Origin: Bolinopsis microptera
Taxonomy: Eukaryota; Ctenophora; Tentaculata; Lobata; Bolinopsidae
DNA: 64,000 bases
NCBI RefSeq assembly: GCF_026151205.1
Contig: NC_087073.1
Span: 14,589,837 to 14,653,836, forward strand
Reading direction: 5' to 3'
The notes beneath the pieces are model-generated. The model was given only the letters and a program-made list of their open reading frames with translations. It had not been told where the DNA came from and did no database searches. A program made the translations under genes and the position numbers. This document shows positions 38,691-49,000 of this stretch, piece after piece (position 1 is the first letter of the stretch; the number at the start of each line of letters is the position of its first letter).

Positions 38691-40103
38691 GGGCCTCAGC
38701 TAAACAATCCATATTTTGCCGAACAGGAAAGATCTTCTTCTCTCTGCTGAAAAGGTAGAATCCCAAAGAAGGAAGGTTTCGCCACCGTTCGTTCGGATGT
38801 AGTCAGGAGTAAGGAGCTGTGCGTGCCATCTTAGCGAGGGATTCCTGCTGACAGTTGAGTTTTGACATGGCTTCGAAGGAGAGGGGTCCAACAGCGTCAG
38901 CAATTAGGTGTTTCGTAGGGAGGTCAGTATCGGAGGCTTTCCGTTTCATGTTCTGCTTTGCTGTGTAGACAGAGTTTGCTGCAGGAGTAGGAGGGTGGGA
39001 ATGGGTCTTCGTACTGGTCACAGTAGTGTCGTTCGACATCAAACTGAGAAGTCCGGAGCAGATCTTCTCAGTGCATCGCCAGTAGGTCATGTCGTCGCGC
39101 TTCTAGGAATGAAGACATGTTGATGTTGTTCGATGCTTTGGTAGAATCATCGTGACCTTATATATGGCCCAAGCATATGAACTTGTTATCCCAATCGGAG
39201 ATATACCTTCATACGATGCGTGATAGGAATGAGGATCATATGCTGCTTACGAGTTACCCGGTGGATCACACACTGCATACGTGGCTTGAACTGACCCGAA
39301 GGGTTGTGATCAGTGGATCACTTCGAAACACGTGATGTGAACCGACGAATCGTATTCTCAAGATCACTTCGAAATAAGTGACGTGAACCGACCCGAGGGG
39401 CCTCAGCTAAACAATCCATATTTTGCCGAACAGGAAAGATCTTCTTCTCTCTGCTGAAAAGGTAGAATCCCAAAGAAGGAAGGTTTCGCCACCGTTCGTT
39501 CGGATGTAGTCAGGAGTAAGGAGCTGTGCGTGCCATCTTAGCGAGGGATTCCTGCTGACAGTTGAGTTTTGACATGGCTTCGAAGGAGAGGGGTCCAACA
39601 GCGTCAGCAATTAGGTGTTTCGTAGGGAGGTCAGTATCGGAGGCTTTCCGTTTCATGTTCTGCTTTGCTGTGTAGACAGAGTTTGCTGCAGGAGTAGGAG
39701 GGTGGGAATGGGTCTTCGTACTGGCCACAGTAGTGTCGTTCGACATCAAACTGAGAAGTCCGGAGCAGATCTTCTCAGTGCATCGCCAGTAGGTCATGTC
39801 GTCGCGCTTCTAGGAATGAAGACATGTTGATGTTGTTCGATGCTTTGGTAGAATCATCGTGACCTTATATATGGCCCAAGCATATGAACTTGTTATCCCA
39901 ATCGGAGATATACCTTCATACGATGCGTGATAGGAATGAGGATCATATGCTGCTTACGAGTTACCCGGTGGATCACACACTGCATACGTGGCTTGAACTG
40001 ACCCGAAGGGTTGTGATCAGTGGATCACTTCGAAACACGTGATGTGAACCGACGAATCGTATTCTCAAGATCACTTCGAAATAAGTGACGTGAACCGACC
40101 CGA
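38691..40103. repeat. 707-bp tandem duplication (two copies)
   Basis: Copy 1 is 38691-39397 and copy 2 is 39398 to about 40103, a 707-bp period. I see one substitution (T/C near 39018/39725) and no indels. Copy 1 begins exactly at the right-hand target-site copy (GGGCCTCAG) of the nested foldback element. The same 9 bp recur at the start of copy 2. Each unit has a 95-codon minus-strand open frame (39090-38803 and 39797-39510) of unknown nature and short subrepeats ATCACTTCGAAA...GTGAACCGAC near its end. Confidence 0.95.
38803..39090 (-). other. Unknown minus-strand ORF in duplicated unit (copy 1)
   Basis: A 95-codon frame beginning MTYWRCTEKICSG, with a Thr/Pro-rich middle (KTHSHPPTPAANS) and a basic patch KRKASDTDL. 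It is repeated at 39510-39797 with one Thr/Ala change. I do not recognise it. It could be an exon of a lost transposase gene of the outer element or a captured host exon. A GT or AG context at its edges was not convincing. Confidence 0.25.
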
Positions 40104-40164
40104 CGAATCACTTAATGGTCCATAAGAAGGATAGGATGTGACCTGAACTTGAAAATAAGTCAGG

Positions 40165-40301
40165 ATATTTTGTCGCACTAGAGTACGCTACCTGGATCGT
40201 AGTGCGACACGTACTGTAGTGCGACAGAGGGTGTTTTTGTCGGACTTCGCACTAGAGTACGTGTCGCACTAGAGTACGTGTCGCATTACAGTACGATTAC
40301 C
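40165..40301. repeat. Right subterminal GTGCGACA repeat cluster
   Basis: Six GTCGCACTA/TAGTGCGAC motifs, mostly in the inverse orientation to the left cluster, ending at the ACC terminus and the 8-bp TSD. Confidence 0.75.
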
Positions 40302-40513
40302 TACTAATGTAAATTTGCAAAAAGGCGACCTCACTGGGCGGTGCTCAGACTGTCATTCCGCCATATCTTCATTGTGTTTATGAACAATAAGCCTGAGCTG
40401 GGGTCCCCATGCCAGGTAAAAGGTGGCTACGCTGCTCGGTGGCATCAGTACTTGGTCCATGTCACGAAGTTGTTCAAATCACCGAAAAGTGGCGGCAATA
40501 GTCAATATAGAAT

Positions 40514-40817
40514 AACACCCCAGTTCCATGGCCGGATATTATGCCAAATTATTAGACGGAGGTCCATTTCCCGTAGATCATCTCCGGAGATGATTCTCCG
40601 GCTCCGTCTACTGTATTACTATTAGACGGAGATGAAGCTCTCCGGGAATTTCTCGGAGATTAATTCATACAGAATCATACAGAATCAACAAAATTACCGT
40701 AAATGGTCTCCGGTCGTGGAACTGCAAACCGGAGAAATATCCGGAGAAATATCAGTAGACGATCTCCGTCTAATAGTAATAATTTGGCATAATATCCGGC
40801 CATGGAACTGGGGTGTT
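40514..40817. mobile_element. MITE, 304 bp, with about 45-bp TIRs
   Basis: The left end AACACCCCAGTTCCATGGCC is matched by the right end GGCCATGGAACTGGGGTGTT. The inverted match continues inward through TTATGCCAAATTATTA and GACGGAG. Further inverted GACGGAGAT/ATCTCCGTC and TCCGG motifs lie inside. GAAT flanks both ends (40510-40513 and 40818-40821), a possible 4-bp target duplication, though so short a match could be chance. No coding capacity. Confidence 0.75.
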
Positions 40818-41767
40818 GAATCCATTAAAATATGTTTGAACTTTCATGGTAGGAATTTTTATTTTGGTATGTTATTGCCAGTTATCTCTTATTGCTAGTT
40901 ATATATTATCATCGTCAAACCAATCTTTGCACCCCACTTGCACTTGATGAACAGTTTTGCATAAACAAGAAAATAATTTGAATTGCTAAAAATTCAAAAA
41001 TGATTTTACTCCGTTCTTTATTTACCGATACGTTTTTTGTTTGATTTCGAATGGTTTCTACCATAGCTGAGTTGATTATGATTCTAAAGGTTATACAGCT
41101 TGCATATCATTATCCACAAGTATACAAGCCTTCAAAGAATCGTGCTTATCAACATTCACAATTTTAAATCGTCATTGGAATGTTTCAATTTATTGACTTA
41201 ATAATAATATTACGACAAGGAATTTTGCATTTTTACACAATCAATAAAAAATACATTACATTCATGATATTCATATATCTGCTGTTTTCTGACAAAAGTG
41301 CTTCAGTTCAAAATTATACGAGGTTTCTAAATCTAAGCTTTTGTCAGAAAACTGCAAATATTATATTTGGTACACAAGGCTAATACATAGTACATATACC
41401 TTATCAGAGTTACTTTGCAACACACTTTTGATTTAACAGGATTATCCGTTTGGTGGTATTATAATAAGTATAAGTATAAATGTAAAAATTGAGTACGAAA
41501 TTATTCATACAAAGTTAGAAGTGTACGGTTTACAAAACCCAGTTACGTTGAATTTGAATTTGGTTGTGCCTAGCTCAGTCAAACCATCCAAAATCCTAAC
41601 AGTCATTCAAAATTCTAAGTCTATTCCTACCAGTTGTAGTCAAATTTCATGACTCGAATATCTTTGCACTTTGATTTGTTCATTCACAACTGCGGAAACA
41701 TTAGAGTTCCATGGACTGTTAAAGTCTTTCCAGTTTTACATCTGGCGTTCTTTAATTCACCTTTTCT
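40818..41767. other. Intergenic, GPCR 3' flank
   Basis: AT-rich DNA with no recognised gene. The part next to 41767 is probably the GPCR 3' UTR. Confidence 0.45.
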
Positions 41768-42913
41768 TTACACCTTTCTGACTTTGGAAAGTCCCTTTTG
41801 ACCCTTGTCCTCGATTCCTTTTCTAAACCTTGAAATTTTGGTGTAGAAGATGAAGAAGTCCGCCATTGCGCTCAAAGGCCCGCTTAAAATGTAAATGAAG
41901 TTAGAAACGTAGGAGTGCAGAGAACCATCAATCCTGGAACCGATGGAGCGGTCAACGATTCCATCAGAAGAGTCCAAGAAGAAAGCGAAGAGTAGAGGAG
42001 TGTTCAAGAGGAGATAAACACCGGAAACGCTAACGATGGTAATGGTAGAGCGGCGGTTCCCTGCCGGCGTAAAAGCGAAAGCAAAACTCGACGTGGTCAA
42101 CTCGTCCCCATTTTCATCATAAGCCTTTGAAGGAATGTGTCGGGTTTGGTAGAGAAAGTAAAGGTTAAGTCCAAAGCTAATCGCGATTGGGATAAGAAGT
42201 GCCAGGGGAACGATGGTCAGAAGAGCGTTAACAAAGTTGTAAGGGTGTATCCTAGAGTGTTCGGCGGAATCATCAGTGCTGTTCTCAGGAACTGTGTACC
42301 AACCACACGTCACGTGACTGGAACTGTACTCCGCTGTCAGGTCCCAGAAGATGGCAGGAGAGAGGTTTAGGACGAGAAGTCCTACGGAGCTGACGATAAT
42401 CATGACAGTCATAGCGTTGGCATTCTTTACTCTGTTTGGGTTGAACTGGTGGAGGTTCCTCACGATGCCCATCACGGCAACTAAAAAGATGGAGAAGTGA
42501 GCCATGGAGCTGAAGGTCACACTCCAAAACGTACACATGACCACCCCCGCAAACAACATCCTCTGTCGCCCACAGAAATAGGAGAGGAACATGGGTAGAA
42601 CCAAGAGTGACTTCAGGACATCAGCGAATGCTATAAACCTGTAAACGATGAGCAAGACAGTGTTTCCACTCTCCCTCAAGAAATAAACCAGAGCCGCAGT
42701 GTTTCCTAGCCCTCCAATCAAGAAACAGGCTAGTAGGAGGAGACCTATAAAGATATCTCCTTCAATCGCTCCGGGAGATTGGAAATCGCCAAGAATTTGA
42801 CTCCCGTTTGAAGCATAACTCCCGTCCGAATCGTTTGAAGTCATGACATTAACATTAAAGAGTTGTAGATCCTTAAAGTCTTGGTTCTTTGCTAACACGT
42901 CAACGGGGATCAA
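41768..42913 (-). CDS. Divergent rhodopsin-like (class A) GPCR, single exon
   Basis: A 381-aa seven-transmembrane protein in one uninterrupted exon. Seven hydrophobic segments are visible: about 53-78, 84-111, 123-150, 168-190, 224-255, 290-318 and 335-362. Class A landmarks are GN at the end of TM1 (N71), an Asp in TM2 (D98 in AFADVLKS) and an expected disulfide pair C127 (start of TM3) and C203 (second extracellular loop). The DRY motif is replaced by GIVR, the TM6 CWxP is absent, and NPxxY is replaced by ADFFIFY, so it is an atypical receptor. The N-terminus has several N-x-S/T sites (for example NDS and NGS), fitting an extracellular tail. The start could be M1 or M24; no signal peptide is obvious. 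Ligand and coupling cannot be deduced. Intronless, divergent class A receptors are common in early animals. Confidence 0.8.
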   Translation of the reverse strand: MIPVDVLAKNQDFKDLQLFNVNVMTSNDSDGSYASNGSQILGDFQSPGAIEGDIFIGLLLLACFLIGGLGNTAALVYFLRESGNTVLLIVYRFIAFADVLKSLLVLPMFLSYFCGRQRMLFAGVVMCTFWSVTFSSMAHFSIFLVAVMGIVRNLHQFNPNRVKNANAMTVMIIVSSVGLLVLNLSPAIFWDLTAEYSSSHVTCGWYTVPENSTDDSAEHSRIHPYNFVNALLTIVPLALLIPIAISFGLNLYFLYQTRHIPSKAYDENGDELTTSSFAFAFTPAGNRRSTITIVSVSGVYLLLNTPLLFAFFLDSSDGIVDRSIGSRIDGSLHSYVSNFIYILSGPLSAMADFFIFYTKISRFRKGIEDKGQKGLSKVRKV

Positions 42914-45900
42914 AATAAGACTCGATTAGTACTTATATTATAAATAAGTCAGTCAGCAGCGCAAACTGACGAAAGTGGAGGAAAGTCAAATCACTGAGCT
43001 ACCAGAAAAATATCCCAAATATTTGAACATGCTTATCCAAGCGACTGATCATACCCTGAAGAGACCAATGCAATTAAATGATGCAACGAAAGGCTGTGCT
43101 GTTCATTGTCAATTGTGCAATTTATGCTTGGATAATCATTTAATGACATTACCATGTGTTGGTCTGCTTATAAATGTGTTGTTTCCACAGCTCGTGATTG
43201 GCTCTGTTATCCCATAAGTTATCACCAGTCATTTGTCAGTTGAACACGAGGACAAACGCGTCTCTCATGTAAAGACCGTGATACTTCCTGCCTGTTCATT
43301 ATTTTAGCTGCGTTACTACCATCACTGAGGTACAGTCACTATGATAATTACAGTCACTATGACATTGACTAATCACTCTTTCCTGTTTGTTATAATCAGT
43401 AATCACGCGACTTATTTAATTAATGTTTACGTTTAACAGATTATTAGTTAAGCAATAATGTGATAAATGGTTGGTAAGTAACGCTTACCTAAGCGAAGAC
43501 AAATGCCAAAACGTACGTTCTAGTTACAACTAATTTTGAGTTATTTGGGTAGCTGAGAGAAAATTGGAGGAGAAGATTTTAAATCATTTCCGGTTTTTTT
43601 TAGTCACGACCGGTATATAAATATGAACGGTTATTATTAGATATCAACTGCTGCATTTTCCATCACGTGATTTCCACAGAATCAGGGTTCGCTGCATATC
43701 GTGAATAAAACAATATATAAAACTTAACACTTATAATTTATACTGATAAGTTGTATGTTCATTGTTCGCATTCCTCGACGCTCTGAAAACCCGGTTGCAG
43801 TATAATACACACCATAAATACAATTATCTACCAAGAATTAGTCTTGACAATTAGCATAAATTATACATATAATGATCCTAATTCCCGTCACGAACCGTTA
43901 TATTCGGTGTTTGGGAAGATTCGGTATTCTTCCCCGTTCCTACTAGTTAACTACTACTGGACAATATGGTACTGAAATACATTGTACATTGTACATTGTA
44001 CATTGTACATGCTGAAACCTAGTACTTGCTGCGATTGTCTTTTATTACTCACGTATTTCTTGCCCCAATGATTGTTGATGACGATATAGTAAATTTCACG
44101 TAGATTTTCGCTGATCAATGATCAAAGCCCATTGTCTGTCTGCAAAAGTCGCAAAAAATGCATGTGATTCTCTGCATGGCTTCTGTGGAAACTGATCGTA
44201 CTGAAAGTGTGTTTCTGTGGGAGTGGTTGTTACAAGACTACAAGACTACAATAATAAAACTGTGTACCTGGTCAGGTCTGATGCAACACTCCCACGAGAA
44301 TATTGTGTGATGAGCATTCACCTTGTACCATGTAATGACCTAGAAAGCTAAAGGATTTTAATTCATTATTGCGTAGTTGGAAAGATGGATGATACTGTAA
44401 CATGACCGATGTGAATTGGCGTGCACCTTACTCGCACCAGGTGACCATTTTCATCAAATAACGCTGTATGTTATCAATTTCAGGGGAACTGCAAGAGAAA
44501 TCCACTCCAGTCTTCCTCCTCAAATCAAGAAATTAGATGTTACACAGTCATAAGCGCTTCTTTCCTTCGACAAGCATGCATTATAACAACGCTCCAATAC
44601 ACAGCGTGATTCAATCAGTGGCTGAGCATTTTACGTTGCGGAACAATCATTGTCATTTCTAGAGTCGCTACTTGTTCTAGGTTTTTTAACTGGATCATCT
44701 GAAACCGAATTTGGTGTGGTTTTTCTGTATTTTATGATTATTTGCGTTATTGTGGTCGCAAAAATTCTCGAACATGTGTTTAAACACCGCTATGTGTTTT
44801 ATTCAGAACATTTAAGTATTTATATCACGGCTATTCTCTCTATTAAAGTTTTGATGGTGTTTAAACTTACTGTGAAATTTTCATTGAATTGTTGTGACTT
44901 CAAACCAACCATGGTTTTGGTAGCCATTGCAAGTTATTTCAATGTTTCATTCACAGATTTATTTTCGTCCATTAGTCTTGAACAAAATGAATTAGTTAGG
45001 TAAATCTTCACGTATCAAATAAAACACATTAATCAGTCAAAGTAACCCAAATCCATGCCCGGAGCGACCCTTCAGACCTACGCCCGAATAATTCGGTATT
45101 GAATTACAAATAGCTGCTTACCTAGGTTACCATGGTGTCCAATGCAAGGTTATCAATTTAACATCTTAAGTGTTTTAACCCGATCCCTGTATTATGTTAT
45201 GACTAATATTTTCAAACCATGTTTAATGAAGGAGGCATTGTAACTGCTCCTCTACCTCAGTTGGCTTCTTTCTTCGTAACTTTAATTTCTAAAATTACAG
45301 GAGATTTATGATTTTTGTCTTGTTTTCATCCAAATTTGATTAGCCAGTTTCGATCGATGCAGTAAATTTTGTGATCAGATTATTTGTCGATTGTTTGCGT
45401 CAGTAAAACACGTGTTTTAGTTACCGTGCACCATCTGCGACTTGTTAAAGTTTGAACCCATTCTATTGGTTTGTTTGGGCTGAGGTGCATGATGCTCTGA
45501 CCTTTTTATGGCTAGTAAATTCTATCTGAACCCCTTTGTTTCGTCCCAGCTGCCAAGATTGTCTCGCGTCGGTTAATCAAAGTAAGCCATGTCGTTTATT
45601 CTACCGACTTTTATTTCTCTTTCAGATTTTAAATGGTCGCTTACTGCAGAAGTTCAAGTTGCTTTAATTTTAAAATGATCGAGTGTTTTGATTTAATTTT
45701 GAGTGAAGTGTACTGACACATTCACTGTACTGTTCTGCTTGCTAGTTCGTATCTTAGCGATCAAAATAAAAGACAAATTTAAGCACGAAGAGTTTATTTT
45801 GATTAATATTGTATCATTGTATCAGCTTCAAGTTTTACAAAAAAAGGGCAAAGTTTAGGAAGCAAATTAACTTGGAGAGATGTCGACAAAATGAGTCTAT

Positions 45901-46091
45901 GGTAGGTGCTTGGTGCAACCAACATCTTTTATGCTATGCAATTAGTATATTAGCTTCGACAAAATTCTCTTTGATCTTGGCTATAAATATCTGTGCTTGA
46001 CAATATTCATAATCTACAAGTCAAAAGTAAATGACAATTCACAGGACATTTCGTCATCTCATCAATCACTTAAGTAATTTTAAGTTCTCAG
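42914..46091. other. Intergenic region, GPCR promoter side and 5' side of PTEN-like gene
   Basis: Holds the GPCR upstream region and presumably missing 5' exons of the PTEN-like gene. A short tandem run of TACATTG (about 43981-44011) is present. No exon could be placed with confidence. Confidence 0.35.
44650..45003 (+). other. Hydrophobic ORF, possible exon of a membrane transporter
   Basis: A 117-codon frame with no ATG at its start (opens with TTG). It has a strongly hydrophobic segment (GVVFLYFMIICVIVVAKIL) followed by FKHRYVFYSEH and another hydrophobic stretch. The arrangement faintly resembles the first transmembrane region of Na+/H+ exchangers. A donor-like AG/GTAAAT overlaps its end. 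I cannot link it to any other exon. It may be a decayed exon or chance. Confidence 0.2.
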
Positions 46092-49000
46092 GAGGTAAGA
46101 AGGAGGGACCCTGTGTTAGTGGGACATCCTCTGACAGCATTAGAACGGGAACTAAAGAGACTGGTCGTTAGAGAGGAGCTAGAGAAGGAACAGCTCCGGA
46201 TTATCAGGGAGAGTGGTCTCTCCAGTAAAGATGTGAGTTTTGTGAGATTTGCGAGGCTTTCATAATGAAGTGATTGAGGTCTTTGAGAATGAAAATCACG
46301 CATTTCTTTGATGTAGGGGCACGGGTATTAGTGGCTTTTTGGTGGCATTGAAATTAAATCTTATTATTCTATTTCCAGGTCAAAAATAAACTGCTGAAAC
46401 TTTACGAATTGTACGAAACATTCAGAAATGAGGACAACTCTTGTTTGTCGGGTACAGACACGAAGTACAATCTTTACAGACTTTATCACGAGGCCTTCCA
46501 ATCTAAGGTACGATCAGTTACAAATTCGTGGTCTTGCTATGTTCTTTGATAAGTTGACCCTTAAAGAATCTTTCATTAGTTTTTGGTACTATCAAATCAC
46601 ATTACCAATTGATACGGTAGCATTATAGTGGGCCATGTGCCATGACCGGTGTTCACCAATATGTAACTTGACCCCTATTAATGAGACGCTGTTTTGTAGC
46701 TAGGCTGGAGTAAGATGTTATTTTGTACCATGTCAAGTTTCAAACATCCTCCACTTCTCTCCACCCGTCAGTTTGCTCGCCTCCTTATTGACAGTGGAAA
46801 TGTTCCCACTCGTTTATCTAACTCCGTGCTGTCCCCACAGAGTGCATATCCACCCCACTCGCCTGTACACAGCACTGCTAAAATATGGAAAGAGAGACCT
46901 AAGACCAGAGCTGCCACCGCTACTCCCCACCGAACCATCCACAAGCAGCCAACCAAGCAGCAAGTGCAGTGAGTCGGCTTTTTTTTGCGTACTGACTACT
47001 GATCATGCTTAATCCTTTTTCATTGTCTGAGATCTTAGTTGCTAAATTTCTTAGGTTTTAAATGTTATTCAGTTACGGTTAGTATAGTAAATATTTGATC
47101 GTGTTTTGTGGTCAATAGAGCCGAGTAATTTAACATAGTAACAAAAGACGGATGTTTCACGTAGAGCTGCCACTACAAGCGTATAAACATTTATACGGAG
47201 AGTTTAAATTATCTTGTAAGTGGTGTTGTTATTAACAAGCTAACGTAGTTTAAACCAACCGTTTGTTATTGGAGGACGGAGTTTGAAACGTCTGATCTTT
47301 AAAACATTTAAATTAACAAGCGAAATACTCCAGCTAAGTTTTCTCGCTTAATCCATAGCGGCCAATAAGAATATTAGTTTGAGTTGCTGTTTACTGGAAT
47401 GCTTGTAAAGTTAAAAAATAAGTACATAACAAATTAGCTCACTAAAAAGTGTTAGACGTGCAGGAGAACTACGCACGTACATACCATGTAGTGAAAACAT
47501 TTTACTTTCAGCCACTGTGCTGCTCATGTTCATCGTATTTGTAGATATTATAATTAAATTTTGATGAGTTTTCCTGTGATAGTTCCGAAACCGAATGGTC
47601 ATAATGTGGCAATCAGACCGAATACTACAGGGACTAGGATATCCGTCTTGTCGCCGATTTTAGAGATCTTTGAACGTCTATCTATCCATGTAAAATCATG
47701 GTCGGTTGGTTAATGGTTATCAATTCTTTGCGGGCTAGCTGCACATAGTTAACCATACATCAGACATGTTAACCGCATTTCCTTTGACGCGGTTTAATCG
47801 TGCACACTTTATACAGATTACTCACTCAGTCGTAAAAGTGAATCTTTTTTTCTTTTTTCATCTTTTCATTTGTTAAAAAGTTAAAATCTAGTTTTTCTCA
47901 CAACTCCATTTTCAGTACCTCAGTACCTCTGTCAGTACCTGCCACGTTTCCCCACAATGCACTCCGGGACCCCCCTCCAACCCCCCATGGTGGGGGCGGT
48001 GCCCCCAATCTTGCGGCGCCTCCTCGCCGGAACCTGGGACCAGGAAACAGATTAGCGGTTGGGAGGCAGTGCCGACCTCATTCTGCTCCGGCTGATTTCC
48101 AGTACAACAAACTATACACTGCTAACAGGTGAGCATGTTGTCTCTCACGAGTGATTTTTAAATTATTAATACAGACAAACTGAAGCTGGAACACAGCCCA
48201 GAAAATAGCGCTACGATCGAATCTTTTCATATCATAGTCATGCTATTACTATTTTAACATTACTCACTAAATTATTGACAGGTATGAAGTAAATGTCCGA
48301 TCTCAAATAATAATCCCAACTCCACTCCTCTCATTTAACAGTTCCTGTTCCTGTAGGTGCTACACGACCCGTAGAACGTGTCAGAAGTGCAGTGTGAGAT
48401 GTACCTGTGTCACGTGTTCCCCTCTACAGGAACGTGTAGTTCCCTGCTGGAGAGACATCACCTGCGCTGTCACCCCCGACAAGAACCAAGTCAGTTGGAG
48501 ATTTAACTTTAAGATCTACGAATGCATCGATGTTATGATGCATAAGTTTTTTGATTTTATTTCTACCGATTTAATTTTATGGGCAAATCAACCCTGTCAT
48601 GATTAGAAAAGGCCCTACTATCGTGATTTTAAGATTAGTTTTGTTCAGATCGAAGCCCACTGGGAAGAAATGTCGCCGCTGATCGAGGCTCAACTCCTAG
48701 CACAGAAAACATTGTCACCAACACCTAAACTAAGGACAAAAAGTAGAAAAGCCAAAGATCCGAAAAATGCTCCTCCGGACTCCAGATCAACTGGTGGGTT
48801 ACCTTAAACAACTATTCAGACTACTGTGTTGGTATATTGTAAAATATTCTCGTTGTTTTAATATTAACACAATTTTAGTATTAACTTGTAGACAATTGCA
48901 GGTCGTAAAAAGAAAGGAAAAAGTAAGATTTGTTTCGTGTCATGAACTGTCCTGTGCACAGTGCACACCAAATCACAATTCTGTCTGTGATAAAACTCTC

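Noticed and set aside
41768-42913. GPCR as a retrogene of a known aminergic receptor
   Set aside because: Key aminergic features (Asp in TM3, DRY, NPxxY) are absent, so no specific subfamily can be supported.
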